DNA from: an uncultured Glaciecola sp.
Lineage (GTDB): Bacteria > Pseudomonadota > Gammaproteobacteria > Enterobacterales > Alteromonadaceae
DNA: 64,000 bases
Direction of reading: 5' to 3'
Assembly: GCA_947496235.1 (NCBI GenBank)
Contig: CANMCE010000001.1
Span: 310,001 to 374,000, forward strand
Numbering within the stretch: the first letter of the stretch is position 1; every line of letters starts with the position of its first letter. Positions 19,617 through 29,015 of the stretch are shown in pieces. The notes beneath the pieces were generated by a model that had not been told where the DNA came from, did not search any database, and was given only the letters and a program-made list of their open reading frames with translations. Made by a program: the position numbers and the translations under genes.

Positions 19617-21074
19617 TCAGGACTGAGAGATTAAAGCAGACAACTCTTCGGTTTTCTTTTGCATCAAAGGGATATCTTGTTTGGCCTCAACGTTAAGTCT
19701 AATCACAGGTTCTGTGTTCGATTTACGAAGATTAAAACGCCAGTTCTCAAATTCAAACCCAACGCCATCAGTAGTATCAATTTTTACGGCATCTGCGGCG
19801 TAAATATCTCGGATTTTCTTTATCGTATTACCAGCATCTTGTACGGTGAAGTTTATTTCCCCAGAACTTGGGTATTTTTCAATACGTTCTTGCACCAAGG
19901 AAGAAAGAGGCTTGCCTGTGCTCGAAATTAACTCAGCCACTAACAGCCAAGGGATCATACCAGAATCACAATAAGCAAAATCTCTGAAATAGTGATGAGC
20001 GCTCATTTCTCCGCCATAAATAGCATCTTCTTTACGCATTCTTTCTTTGATAAATGCATGACCAGTTTTGCATCGCACTGGCTTACCGCCAGCTTCATTG
20101 ATGATATCTTCGGTATTCCAAAATACACGAGGATCGTAGATGATTCTTGCGCCTTTTTCTTTCTGCAAAAAGGCTTGGGCGAGAAGTCCTACTATGTAAT
20201 AACCCTCAATAAACTCGCCATTCTCATCAAATAAGAAACAACGGTCAAAATCGCCATCCCATGCAATTCCCATGTCTGCATTTTCTGACTTTACTACGCT
20301 AGATGTTGCGCCACGATTTTTAGGTAATAAAGGATTGGGAATACCGTTTGGAAAATCCCCATCTGGTTTATGATGGACTTTTACAAAGGTCACGGGCACT
20401 TTTTGATGCTCAAAAAATAACTCTAATGCGTCTATGATATGCCCAGCAACGCCATTTCCAGCATTTACCACTAGTTTTAATGGCTTAATCGAGCGTAAGT
20501 CTACATATTCGGCTAAATGCAATATGTAGTCATTGATGCAGCTTTTCTTTTCGTATTTGCCAGTGCTAAGTAACATGGTTGTTAGCACACTCGCCTGCCC
20601 AGATAAAAATTCTTGCTCGTTGACAAGACGATTATCAGCATAATAAGACAAACGTTTTTCTACTTCTTCATCTGAAAAAGCTTCAGCAGCACTTTTTATT
20701 GCGTTAAGTCCACTGTCACCACTGATTGGCACTGAGCCGGCCTTGACCAGCTTCATACCGTTATAATCAATAGGATTATGACTTGCAGTTACTTCAATGC
20801 CGCCATCGACACCTAAATGTTTAGTAGCAAAATAAATTTCTTCAGTGCCTGAAACACCTAAATCAATAACCTCACTGCCGCCATCTATTAGCCCAGCGGC
20901 TAGTGCTAGCTTAAGCGGATTTGAAGTGTGTCTTGCATCAGCGCCCACTACCACTTTTTTCGATTGTAAGTGAGTTGCGAACGCCCGCCCTACTCTATAA
21001 GCAACATTCTCAGTAAGTTGAGAAATTAATTGACCTCGAATGTCGTAGGCCTTAAAACATGTGATTGTCGTCAT
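19617..21074 (-). CDS. cpsG: Phosphomannomutase (CpsG/ManB family)
   Basis: Interconverts mannose 6-phosphate and mannose 1-phosphate, supplying GDP-mannose for surface polysaccharides; related enzymes also use glucose phosphates. The phosphoserine loop is TASHNP (Ser98), the metal loop DGDFDR (273-278), the sugar loop GGEMSAHHYF, and the phosphate-binding loop RKSNTEPV. The C-terminal two thirds follow E. coli CpsG closely. At 485 residues it is about 29 longer than the E. coli enzyme, mostly from an extra segment near residues 145-178. It is a single gene, not in a polysaccharide cluster. Confidence 0.93.
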   Translation of the reverse strand: MTTITCFKAYDIRGQLISQLTENVAYRVGRAFATHLQSKKVVVGADARHTSNPLKLALAAGLIDGGSEVIDLGVSGTEEIYFATKHLGVDGGIEVTASHNPIDYNGMKLVKAGSVPISGDSGLNAIKSAAEAFSDEEVEKRLSYYADNRLVNEQEFLSGQASVLTTMLLSTGKYEKKSCINDYILHLAEYVDLRSIKPLKLVVNAGNGVAGHIIDALELFFEHQKVPVTFVKVHHKPDGDFPNGIPNPLLPKNRGATSSVVKSENADMGIAWDGDFDRCFLFDENGEFIEGYYIVGLLAQAFLQKEKGARIIYDPRVFWNTEDIINEAGGKPVRCKTGHAFIKERMRKEDAIYGGEMSAHHYFRDFAYCDSGMIPWLLVAELISSTGKPLSSLVQERIEKYPSSGEINFTVQDAGNTIKKIRDIYAADAVKIDTTDGVGFEFENWRFNLRKSNTEPVIRLNVEAKQDIPLMQKKTEELSALISQS

Positions 21075-21162
21075 TATTTAATAAAAAGTAACTTATTCAA
21101 ACGGTTATCATAAGATACTTAGTATAAGTCTTCAATCACACTTTTATGACACAGATAAATTT

Positions 21163-22122
21163 TTACAGATGATGCCTATTGTGCGGTACCTTAAGGTCCA
21201 TAATTGGTCCCATAGGCACCACTTGCGTTGGGTTAATCATATGATGGCTATAATAATAATGGCGTTTTATATGCTCGAAATTAACAGTGTCTGACACCCC
21301 TTCTATTTGATAAAGCTCGCGCAAATAGCCGCTAAGGGAAGAATAATCTTCGATTCTTCTTAAGTTACATTTGAAATGGCCTACGTATACAGGATCAAAC
21401 CTAACCAGGGTCGTAAACAAGCGCCAGTCGGCCTCCGTGAGACTATCACCTACTAAGTATCTTTGTGTCGACAGTCTTTTATCCAAATAATCTAAAGCAT
21501 CAAATAGTGCTTTTACGGCTTCTTCGTATGCTTCTTGGGTTGTTGCAAATCCAGCTTTATAAACGCCGTTATTAACATTGTCATACACATACTGATTAAT
21601 TTCATCTATCTCGGTTGCTTGTTCAGCAGGATAATAATCAAGTTGATTTCCAGTGATTTCATTGAATGCTGAATTGAACATTCGAATAATGTCCGCAGAT
21701 TCATTACTCACGATTGATTCAGTTTTTTTGTCCCAAAGAACTGGCACAGTAACTCTTGACGTAATATCAGATTTAACTTTGGTATACAGTTGATGCAAAT
21801 AATCAAAATTAAACAAATGATCTTTAGTAGCATCAGGAAAACCACCAAACTCCCAACCATTCTCTAACATATCAGGGCTCACTACAGATACCCCAATGTG
21901 ATCTTCCAATCCCTTTAATTTGCGAAAAATTAACGTTCGATGAGCCCAAGGGCAAGCTAGAGAAACATACAGGTGATAACGGCCAGACTCCGGTGAAAAT
22001 TTTGCATCTGCCTCGGATGAAACATGATCTCTAAACATAGATGCTTGACGTTTAAACTTGCCATCGCTTTCTTTGGTGTCATACCATTTATCTTGCCACT
22101 TACCTTCTACTAGTAGTCCCAT
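21163..22122 (-). CDS. yqjG: Glutathionyl-hydroquinone reductase
   Basis: Reduces glutathionyl-hydroquinones to hydroquinones, a Xi-class glutathione transferase activity. The catalytic Cys57 lies in SLACPWAHR. The protein also has the family motifs VPVLWDKKTESIVSNESADI and NNGVYKAGFATTQEAYEEA, and the C-terminal helical domain contains GDSLTEADWRLFTTLVRFD. Its 319 residues are typical. It stands alone between cpsG and the divergent tcdA. Confidence 0.93.
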   Translation of the reverse strand: MGLLVEGKWQDKWYDTKESDGKFKRQASMFRDHVSSEADAKFSPESGRYHLYVSLACPWAHRTLIFRKLKGLEDHIGVSVVSPDMLENGWEFGGFPDATKDHLFNFDYLHQLYTKVKSDITSRVTVPVLWDKKTESIVSNESADIIRMFNSAFNEITGNQLDYYPAEQATEIDEINQYVYDNVNNGVYKAGFATTQEAYEEAVKALFDALDYLDKRLSTQRYLVGDSLTEADWRLFTTLVRFDPVYVGHFKCNLRRIEDYSSLSGYLRELYQIEGVSDTVNFEHIKRHYYYSHHMINPTQVVPMGPIMDLKVPHNRHHL

Positions 22123-22222
22123 ATTTGCCTCTTTTGTCTCTAAAAATAATGATATAATTAGACCATCAACTAATTTAGAAAATTACTGTGTATTTTTCAT
22201 TTAACCATTCGATTTTATAGAA

Positions 22223-23005
22223 ATGTCTTATAACGAACGTTTTGCAGGTATAAAACGCCTTTACGGTGAAATTGGATTAGTCGCATTGCAAAATGCCCAT
22301 GTAACCGTAGTAGGATTAGGCGGCGTCGGCTCATGGAGTGTAGAGTGCTTAGCAAGAACAGGCATCGGTCAAATAACGCTTATCGATTTAGATGACATCG
22401 CCACTTCAAACGTCAACCGACAATCCCATGCCTTGACCGACACTCTCGGACTATCCAAAGTGGAAGTGCTGTCTCAACGTGTTTTACAAATTAATCCTGA
22501 TTGTAAACTAACGCCTATTGAAGATTTCGTCACCCAAGACAATTTACACGCGCTGATCCCTCAAGACACTCAGGTAATTATTGATGCTATAGACGCAGTA
22601 GCAGCTAAAGCAGCACTTATAGCCTTTGCTAAACGCAAGAAAATTAAAATAATTACTGTCGGTGGCGCAGGCGGACAAAGAGACCCTATGGCAGTAACCA
22701 AAGGCGACTTGGCGAAAACCATTCAAGATCCGCTGTCTGCAAAGGTCAGAAGCGAGTTGCGACGAAGTTATGGCTTTTCCAAAAATACGAAACGACGATT
22801 CGGTGTAGAATGTATTTACAGTACTGAACAGTTATTGTTTCCCACCCCTGACGGCAACGTCAGTCAACAGAAACAACAGGCACAAGGTAGCGGAAAAATG
22901 GATTGTGCTACTGGGTTTGGTGCATTCGTAGGCGTAACATCCCAATTTGGCATGTTAGCGGCCAGTAGAGCCATAGACTATATTGTTCGCCAAGAGACGG
23001 TTTAA
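22223..23005 (+). CDS. tcdA: tRNA threonylcarbamoyladenosine dehydratase
   Basis: ATP-dependent E1-like enzyme that cyclises t6A37 of ANN-decoding tRNAs to ct6A. The 260 residues begin MSYNERFAGIKRLYG as in E. coli TcdA (CsdL/YgdL). The adenylation site is VVGLGGVGSWSVECLARTG followed by DLDDIATSNVNRQ. The stop codon overlaps the stop of the convergent DedA-like gene (TTAA shared). Confidence 0.95.
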   Translation: MSYNERFAGIKRLYGEIGLVALQNAHVTVVGLGGVGSWSVECLARTGIGQITLIDLDDIATSNVNRQSHALTDTLGLSKVEVLSQRVLQINPDCKLTPIEDFVTQDNLHALIPQDTQVIIDAIDAVAAKAALIAFAKRKKIKIITVGGAGGQRDPMAVTKGDLAKTIQDPLSAKVRSELRRSYGFSKNTKRRFGVECIYSTEQLLFPTPDGNVSQQKQQAQGSGKMDCATGFGAFVGVTSQFGMLAASRAIDYIVRQETV

Positions 23006-23643
23006 TTTGCCAGACTGTTCGACCGTTCTCGTTTCACATCGAGTAATATCGCAATTACTAACCAAATAGATACAGCTGAAAATAAGAAAATAGAATTCTC
23101 AGCCAACCCCATAATTTGCTCGCTTAAAACAGCGGTACCGGCAATAAGCAACAAGTAATAGGGTAAGTTAAGAAGTCCGGCTAACCAGACTACTTTCATG
23201 CTTTTTTGGGAGGCGCCTTGGGCAAACATAAAAAAAGCTAAGGAATTAATATGAATCATCGCAACTAACAAATGTCGAAACTTGGTCTCAGAGCGTTTAA
23301 ATTTTTTAGACTCGGAATATTTGCCTAATAAAAAGTTGATGACCGAACCTAAAGTCGCAGCGACAACCATCGCAATAGTGAGATAAACTATGTCTTTGGC
23401 ATCGGGATTAGCGCTGACCACTAGAATAACAGCAAAAAATTGCCCCGGAAAATAGAAGCCAATATAAATAATTGATTCTAGTAAAATAATAAGAAATATA
23501 AGTAAATAAAATCCTTCATCAAACGATGCTTGCAAAGATTCTAATATGCGTAAACCAGGCGGTATAACATTCATATATACCAATGTATTTATCGCTGATA
23601 GTGCAATCAGGGCAGTTAACGGAAGAATGAAGTTATATTTCAT
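23002..23643 (-). CDS. DedA/VTT-like membrane protein (divergent)
   Basis: A 213-residue integral membrane protein with about five or six hydrophobic helices. Residues around LLESIIYIGFYFPGQFFAVIL, with an acidic residue before a Pro-Gly in a re-entrant-like segment, and the later GSVINFLLGKYSE resemble the SNARE-associated/VTT domain of DedA proteins, which act in lipid-carrier flipping. Similarity is partial and the DedA Arg motif is not clear, so the family is tentative. It is convergent with tcdA, with overlapping stop codons. Confidence 0.6.
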   Translation of the reverse strand: MKYNFILPLTALIALSAINTLVYMNVIPPGLRILESLQASFDEGFYLLIFLIILLESIIYIGFYFPGQFFAVILVVSANPDAKDIVYLTIAMVVAATLGSVINFLLGKYSESKKFKRSETKFRHLLVAMIHINSLAFFMFAQGASQKSMKVVWLAGLLNLPYYLLLIAGTAVLSEQIMGLAENSIFLFSAVSIWLVIAILLDVKRERSNSLAN

Positions 23644-23779
23644 TAAAATTCAACAAATTTAAAATGATGCGATAAAATACACTATGATGTAAGGGCGTAT
23701 TTAGTTTTATTATTACTAAATTTTAACCCAATCTTTAGTTGTAGGTAAAAATTCATTCGGTGACCTCAGGAGTTAACTA

Positions 23780-24676
23780 TTGTTTAGACCGAAAACCACA
23801 TTAGAACAATGGCGAATTTTGCAAGCAGTCGTTGACAACGGTGGCTATGCACAAGCTGCCGCAGCCTTGAATAAAAGCCAATCTTCTCTCAACCACGCAG
23901 TATCAAAATTGCAAACAATGCTCGACGTGCAATTGCTAGAAATAAAAGGTCGACGTGCGGTTTTAACAGAGGCTGGAGAAGTACTTCTTAGACGTTCTAG
24001 AGATCTGACCCAAACAGTTGAATCATTGGAACAACTGGCGGTTAACATAAATCAAGATTGGGAGCCTGAAATTGTTTTTGCTGTGGATTTGGCTTATCCA
24101 AGAGAGTTTGTATATCCAATATTGCGCGACTTTTTACCTGAAAGTCGAGGTAGCCGACTTAAAATGTTAGATTGTGTGCTTACTGGTACTAATGAACATA
24201 TCATCAAAAAAACCGCAGATTTAGTCATTCATACTGAGGTTCCTAAAGGCTTTTTGGGGGAACCCATTGCCCATATGAATTTCGTTTTAGTGAGTCATCC
24301 AGAGCACGAATTAGCCTCGTTACCAACCGCTATTCCCCCGGAAACTCTAGCCCAACACTTACAATTAGTGATTGCAGATTCATCTAGTAATCCAATTGAA
24401 AAACAAGGATGGCTAAAATCAGAAACCCGCTGGACGGTTAGTCAATTTGATACCGCCATCGATCTGCTTTTACAGAACATCGGTTTTTGTTGGCTACCAG
24501 AACATAAAGTGGTTAACCATATCAACCAGGGTAAACTTAAACGACTGACCGTTGAAGGTAGCCAATATCGCAGAATAACTGCCTTTTTAATCTGCCCACA
24601 ACCAGATAAAAAAGGACCTGGTGTTACTTTGTTGGAAAAACTTATTTTACAACACCGTCAGATTCAATTACCTTGA
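23780..24676 (+). CDS. LysR-family transcriptional regulator
   Basis: A 298-residue regulator. The winged helix-turn-helix occupies residues 1-60 (LEQWRILQAVVDNGGYAQAAAALNKSQSSLNHAVSKLQ, in two parts), followed by a co-inducer-binding domain from about residue 90. The start is TTG at 23780, supported by AGGAG seven bases upstream; no ATG lies nearby. It is preceded by a divergent membrane-protein gene, and a small plus-strand gene of unknown role follows 27 bp after it, possibly co-transcribed. Target genes and inducer are unknown. Confidence 0.9.
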   Translation: MFRPKTTLEQWRILQAVVDNGGYAQAAAALNKSQSSLNHAVSKLQTMLDVQLLEIKGRRAVLTEAGEVLLRRSRDLTQTVESLEQLAVNINQDWEPEIVFAVDLAYPREFVYPILRDFLPESRGSRLKMLDCVLTGTNEHIIKKTADLVIHTEVPKGFLGEPIAHMNFVLVSHPEHELASLPTAIPPETLAQHLQLVIADSSSNPIEKQGWLKSETRWTVSQFDTAIDLLLQNIGFCWLPEHKVVNHINQGKLKRLTVEGSQYRRITAFLICPQPDKKGPGVTLLEKLILQHRQIQLP

Positions 24677-24703
24677 TTTCAGGTTAGAGCAAACATAAAT
24701 ATT

Positions 24704-25108
24704 ATGAAACAAGAAGAACTAGAAGAGTTAATGCAACAAAGTGCAGCAGACGCAGTATCTACCGCACAAGAAGAACTAGCAATTACCTTAGATTACTCAA
24801 TAGAATCCATTTCCTTAGTAGATGACGTAATACTGCAACTACGAGAGAAATATCCCGAGCAAATCTTAGAAGACAAAGCCGTTTTTACCATATGTAATAT
24901 TTTCGGTGCTTATATTGGAGAAGTCTTTTTAGCAACTGCGGGCGGAAAATGGTTGTATGACGTAAGTGATCCAGCATCTCCGAGTATTTTCATGCAACAC
25001 GGTGAGCATACATTTGCATTCGCAGGTGTTTGTTTTGAAAAACTAGTAAGAGATCTTTCTGTGAGTATTACCCATTATTTTGAACAAGCTTTAGAAAACG
25101 TCAGCTGA
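24704..25108 (+). CDS. Hypothetical acidic protein, DUF3806-like
   Basis: A 134-residue acidic soluble protein with no signal peptide or membrane helix. The pattern SIESISLVDDVILQLREKYP, then FGAYIGEVFLATAGGKW, then a strand-rich tail recalls DUF3806-type proteins (SIxSxxxxD followed by GxYxGExxxxxxGGxW). The assignment is weak. It is 27 bp after the LysR gene on the same strand. Confidence 0.6.
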   Translation: MKQEELEELMQQSAADAVSTAQEELAITLDYSIESISLVDDVILQLREKYPEQILEDKAVFTICNIFGAYIGEVFLATAGGKWLYDVSDPASPSIFMQHGEHTFAFAGVCFEKLVRDLSVSITHYFEQALENVS

Positions 25109-25124
25109 GATTAAACAATCTAAC

Positions 25125-25151
25125 TTGGGCTCAATTTATTCATGAGCCCAA
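25125..25151. terminator. Hairpin between converging small genes
   Basis: TTGGGCTCA (25125-25133) and TGAGCCCAA (25143-25151) form a perfect 9-bp stem with a 9-base loop between converging genes; the right arm lies inside the 3' end of the DUF2919 gene. No strong T-run follows on either strand. Confidence 0.45.
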
Positions 25152-25603
25152 TCTTGTCTGATTTCCTTCATATGTTTACTCTTGAATAAATAGACAGCAA
25201 ATAACCCCCCAAACACTAAGGCGACAGCTCGCGCTAAAGAAAAAGTAAACTGTGTTTTTTGCAAAATATAGACTTGCAAGCAAATATCAATTGCACAAGC
25301 AACTATTGTCAATGGGAATAAGGCTTTAAACCAGATTGCTTTTTGACGCTTCCATATTGATTCTCTTCTAGCCAATAATAGAAAAACCAAAGCTGCTGGA
25401 CAAAATGCCAATAATGATAAATAGAAGTCATATTTTTCAGGATAGAAGATACGCATCATGTCCTCTGCCCTTTCTCTCGTGGAGAGCGCGATTATGAATA
25501 ATAAAGCGCCCCTGCATAAGAAGCCCAATCCAACATATAAAAATAAAGGCGGTTTTACTCGACCAGCTTGATCATAGTGATGTAAGGGAAATTTTAATTG
25601 CAT
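25136..25603 (-). CDS. DUF2919 (YfeZ-like) membrane protein
   Basis: A 155-residue inner-membrane protein with about four helices. The N-terminus FPLHHYDQAGRVKPPLFLYV matches the DUF2919 signature (YDxxGxLKPPxxL), and the remaining hydrophobic segments are spaced as in YfeZ. The function of the family is unknown. It is divergent from the periplasmic binding-like gene. Confidence 0.75.
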   Translation of the reverse strand: MQLKFPLHHYDQAGRVKPPLFLYVGLGFLCRGALLFIIALSTRERAEDMMRIFYPEKYDFYLSLLAFCPAALVFLLLARRESIWKRQKAIWFKALFPLTIVACAIDICLQVYILQKTQFTFSLARAVALVFGGLFAVYLFKSKHMKEIRQDWAHE

Positions 25604-25782
25604 AACAAAATGATGGAAAAGCCATTGCTTCTATATGTGGCTTAAGTGACAAGTTTAAACAACTAACATACAAAAACTTGTGTAAAATGTAGGTTGTTTT
25701 AATTTTGAGTGTAAATTGACTAATTACTCATCAATAGTTTTCCTATATAATCAATAACATTGATAACACTAGCATCATAAAA

Positions 25783-26511
25783 ATGAAAAAGTTTAATAGT
25801 GCTTTGAGACAATGGATTGTGCTTTTTAGTATAGGCATTTATTTTGTTTTTTCAGCTCAAGCATCGGCAAATCAATATTCCCAACCCTTAGTTAGAGTAG
25901 GTTTTGCGCCTTCGGAACAATTGTATCGTACTGAAGGTGTTTTAGATGGTCCGTTAAAAGGCGTTCACGAATGTCTATTTGAAGATATCAACAATATAAT
26001 TTTCACCGACATAGATACACCTGATAGGCTAGTAAAGCTATTATCATTAGGTGAAGTCGATATCGGCGTATTACTTGGGCAAAGTGAAGAGCGTGATCTC
26101 AGCGCAACTTTTATTGGAAATTATATTTCTACAAAGGTTATCAAGGTAAGTAAATTAAACAATACAGAACAATATCCGACACTAGGTGTAAGACTTGGTA
26201 CCAAAATGACAGAGGTTGCAGAAAATAGCAAATCAAAAGAGGTGGTCTATACCAAGAGCTTTACGCAAATTGAGCAGATGTTTTTGCGCGATAGAATTCA
26301 AAGTTTCATAGAGCTTGCGCCACTGGCCAATCCTTTTATCGACAAAAATCCCCAAGTTAAAGTTGAAGTTATTGACGAGATTACTATTGGGGCATACATT
26401 AATAACGACTTTTTCAAAGAACATCCGGCAATTAAACAAAACGTAGTTGAGCGTTTTAATCTCTGCGCTCAACGTCTACCAAAATCACTAAAACCTAAAA
26501 CTCTGCTATAG
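25783..26511 (+). CDS. Periplasmic solute-binding-like protein (SBP_bac_3-like)
   Basis: A 242-residue exported protein with a signal peptide ending SAQASA near residue 28. The mature part begins with a strand (LVRVGFAP), then shows DRLVKLLSLGEVDIGVLLGQSEER and LGVRLGTK, the layout of bacterial extracellular solute-binding family 3 domains. No ABC transporter genes are adjacent, which is common for the orphan proteins of this type in Alteromonadales. The ligand is unknown. Confidence 0.7.
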   Translation: MKKFNSALRQWIVLFSIGIYFVFSAQASANQYSQPLVRVGFAPSEQLYRTEGVLDGPLKGVHECLFEDINNIIFTDIDTPDRLVKLLSLGEVDIGVLLGQSEERDLSATFIGNYISTKVIKVSKLNNTEQYPTLGVRLGTKMTEVAENSKSKEVVYTKSFTQIEQMFLRDRIQSFIELAPLANPFIDKNPQVKVEVIDEITIGAYINNDFFKEHPAIKQNVVERFNLCAQRLPKSLKPKTLL

Positions 26512-26598
26512 CAGTCATAATGCATGGGCTTATATTCCAAGCTCGCTGATCTTACTGTATACTGCGCCGCTTTATCAGCTTAATCATCGGCATCCAAT

Positions 26599-28017
26599 AT
26601 GAGTGTAGAAAAATTCACGCCCAGTCAATCGACAACTTTAGAAACACCAGTGAAGGTTTTGAGCGCTTCGGCTGACAAACTAAACACATCCAAAAGCAAT
26701 GGTAAAATTGGTTTTATTAGCTTAGGTTGCCCAAAGAACTTAGTAGATTCAGAGCGTATTTTAACGCAGTTACGTACTGAGGGTTACGATGTTGTTCCAA
26801 GTTATGACAATGCAGATCTTGTTATTGTAAACACTTGCGGATTTATAGATTCAGCAGTTCAAGAATCATTGGATACCATCGGAGAAGCACTCGCTGAAAA
26901 TGGAAAAGTGATTGTTACTGGTTGTCTAGGTATTAAAGAAGATGAGATTCGCGAAGTCCATCCTAATGTACTTGCAATTACGGGCCCTCACGCTTATGAA
27001 GCTGTTGTAGAATTGGTACATGAGCATGTTGCCAAGCCAGCACATGATCCCTTTGTGCACTTAGTACCGGATCATGGTATCAAACTGACGCCTAAACATT
27101 ATGCATATCTAAAAATATCTGAAGGCTGTAATCACAGGTGCACCTTCTGCATCATCCCTTCAATGCGTGGTGATTTAGTCAGCCGTCCTATAGGACAGGT
27201 CTTAGAGGAAGCTAAACGCCTTAAAGCCGCTGGCGTTAAAGAGCTTTTGGTTATATCTCAAGATACTAGTGCCTACGGTGTCGACAGCAAGTTCAAAACT
27301 GATTTTTGGAATGGCATGCCTGTGAAAACACATATGCAAGCATTATGTGAACAGCTCGGTAGCATGGATATTTGGGTGCGTTTACATTATGTATATCCCT
27401 ATCCTTATGTGGATGACCTTATTCCATTAATGGCAGAAGGAAAATTACTACCTTATTTGGATATTCCGTTTCAGCATGCTAACAAACGTATACTTCGATT
27501 AATGAAGCGCCCTGGAAGCGCTGAACGTACAATCGAACGAATTCAAAAATGGCGTGAAATTTGTCCAGACCTCGTTATTCGTTCGACTTTTATTGTAGGT
27601 TTTCCTGGTGAAACAGAGGAAGAATTTGAAGAGTTGTTGGAGTTTTTACGCCAAGCAAAATTAGATCGCGTAGGCTGTTTCAAATATTCGCCAGTAGAAG
27701 GTGCGAAAGCCAATGAGTTGCCAGATCCGGTATCTGAAGAGGTAAAAGAATCAAGATTGCAACGTTTTATGCAGGTGCAGTCGCAAATCAGTTATGAAAA
27801 ACTACAAGCCAAAATAGGAACCGAATACAGAGTAGTTATAGATGAAGTAACTAGTGAAGGCGCCATTGCTAGAAGCTTTGGTGAAGCACCGGAAATTGAC
27901 GGTATTATTCATCTAAACGATTATTTTGATGCTAGTCCTGGCGATCAGTTGTGGGTAGAAATAATACACACAGACGAACACGATATGTGGGCGGTGCCAA
28001 GCGAAGATCAGGATTAG
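26599..28017 (+). CDS. rimO: Ribosomal protein S12 methylthiotransferase
   Basis: Radical-SAM enzyme that adds a methylthio group to Asp88 (E. coli numbering) of ribosomal protein S12. The 472 residues contain the N-terminal UPF0004 domain with cluster Cys44, Cys80 and Cys109, the radical-SAM motif CNHRCTFC (Cys177, Cys181, Cys184), and a C-terminal TRAM domain. The N-terminus is about 25-30 residues longer than in E. coli (Ser/Thr-rich, before [12 protein letters not shown]), so a later start is possible, but no internal ATG is present in that stretch. Confidence 0.97.
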   Translation: MSVEKFTPSQSTTLETPVKVLSASADKLNTSKSNGKIGFISLGCPKNLVDSERILTQLRTEGYDVVPSYDNADLVIVNTCGFIDSAVQESLDTIGEALAENGKVIVTGCLGIKEDEIREVHPNVLAITGPHAYEAVVELVHEHVAKPAHDPFVHLVPDHGIKLTPKHYAYLKISEGCNHRCTFCIIPSMRGDLVSRPIGQVLEEAKRLKAAGVKELLVISQDTSAYGVDSKFKTDFWNGMPVKTHMQALCEQLGSMDIWVRLHYVYPYPYVDDLIPLMAEGKLLPYLDIPFQHANKRILRLMKRPGSAERTIERIQKWREICPDLVIRSTFIVGFPGETEEEFEELLEFLRQAKLDRVGCFKYSPVEGAKANELPDPVSEEVKESRLQRFMQVQSQISYEKLQAKIGTEYRVVIDEVTSEGAIARSFGEAPEIDGIIHLNDYFDASPGDQLWVEIIHTDEHDMWAVPSEDQD

Positions 28018-28034
28018 TACTAGTAAAAGAAATT

Positions 28035-28066
28035 AACGCCTCTTTACATAAATGAGGCGTTTAATT
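28035..28066 (+). terminator. Terminator after rimO
   Basis: An 8-bp stem AACGCCTC/GAGGCGTT (28035-28042 and 28054-28061) followed by TAATTTTT, just past the rimO stop and reaching into the 3' end of the convergent kdsB. Confidence 0.6.
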
Positions 28067-28808
28067 TTTGTAGGTCTTCAGGAGTATCGACTCCGTGCGG
28101 TGGTGCTTTTTTACTAACTTGCACCATAATATCATAGCCGTTTTCTAGCACTTTTAACTGTTCAAGAGATTCAATTTTTTCCAAATTGGCCGAGGGCATT
28201 TTCATATAGGTGTCTATAAAACCTGCACGATATCCATAGATTCCAATATGCCGATAATAGGTATGGGGAATGTCTCCAAGAGGACAGGTCAATTGATTTC
28301 CCTGCATATATTCTCTGGGATACGGTATAACCGAACGTGAAAAATAAATGGCTAAATTTTCTTTGGTCGTAACAACTTTTACCACATTCGGATTTAACAA
28401 ATCGCTACTTTCTGTGATGGGATAACAAAGCGTCGACATTGGAATTTGCGGATGTTGCAATAAGGCATCAGCTACTTGCTGAATGTTTTCTGGCGGAATA
28501 AAAGGCTCATCTCCTTGCACATTTACAATGATTTGTTCGGCATCGATTTTACACTTTTCAATAACCTCACTAATTCTCGATGTACCGCTTTGATGGTCCT
28601 CAGAAGTCATACATACTTCAGCACCAAATTTTTGCGCTTCCTCACTAATTCTGTGGTCATCAGTAGCCACAATTATTCTGTTTGCCCCTGACTCCTTTGC
28701 CCGCTCGAACACATGTGCCAACATGGTCTTACCATTAATCACAGCGAGAGGTTTACCTGGAAATCGAGTACTCGCAAAGCGGGCAGGAATGACGACTACA
28801 AAAGACAT
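28044..28808 (-). CDS. kdsB: 3-deoxy-manno-octulosonate cytidylyltransferase
   Basis: Activates KDO to CMP-KDO for lipopolysaccharide inner-core synthesis. The 254 residues contain the nucleotide-binding start VVIPARFASTRFPGKPL, the segment IVNVQGDEPFIPP and HIGIYGYRAGFI. It overlaps the upstream trm112-like gene by one base and ends the comEC-msbA-lpxK-ycaR-kdsB block. Confidence 0.97.
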   Translation of the reverse strand: MSFVVVIPARFASTRFPGKPLAVINGKTMLAHVFERAKESGANRIIVATDDHRISEEAQKFGAEVCMTSEDHQSGTSRISEVIEKCKIDAEQIIVNVQGDEPFIPPENIQQVADALLQHPQIPMSTLCYPITESSDLLNPNVVKVVTTKENLAIYFSRSVIPYPREYMQGNQLTCPLGDIPHTYYRHIGIYGYRAGFIDTYMKMPSANLEKIESLEQLKVLENGYDIMVQVSKKAPPHGVDTPEDLQKLNASFM

Positions 28809-29011
28809 TAGGCTTTAACCTTTTCTAACTCTTCGATACTCAGTTTTCTTGCTTCTTCTTCTAGCAAAACAGGAATATTGTCCTTGATTGGGTAAGCAAG
28901 TTTATCAAAACGACACACTAGTTCTGATGTTTCCTGTTCCTCATTTAGAATAAGTTTACCCTTACAAATAGGACAAGCAATGATATCCATCAGTTTCTTA
29001 TTAAAGGCCAT
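28808..29011 (-). CDS. ycaR: Trm112-like small protein (YcaR)
   Basis: A 67-residue protein of the UPF0434/Trm112 family. It has CPICKG followed by [18 protein letters not shown], the usual shortened zinc-ribbon pattern, with only three Cys visible. Its place between lpxK and kdsB matches the E. coli order. The role of bacterial YcaR is unclear. The gene is 4 bp after lpxK. Confidence 0.93.
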   Translation of the reverse strand: MAFNKKLMDIIACPICKGKLILNEEQETSELVCRFDKLAYPIKDNIPVLLEEEARKLSIEELEKVKA

Positions 29012-29015
29012 ATAT

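Noticed and set aside
23002-23005. Overlapping stop codons of tcdA and the DedA-like gene
   Set aside because: Convergent overlaps of this size are common in compact genomes and need no special explanation.
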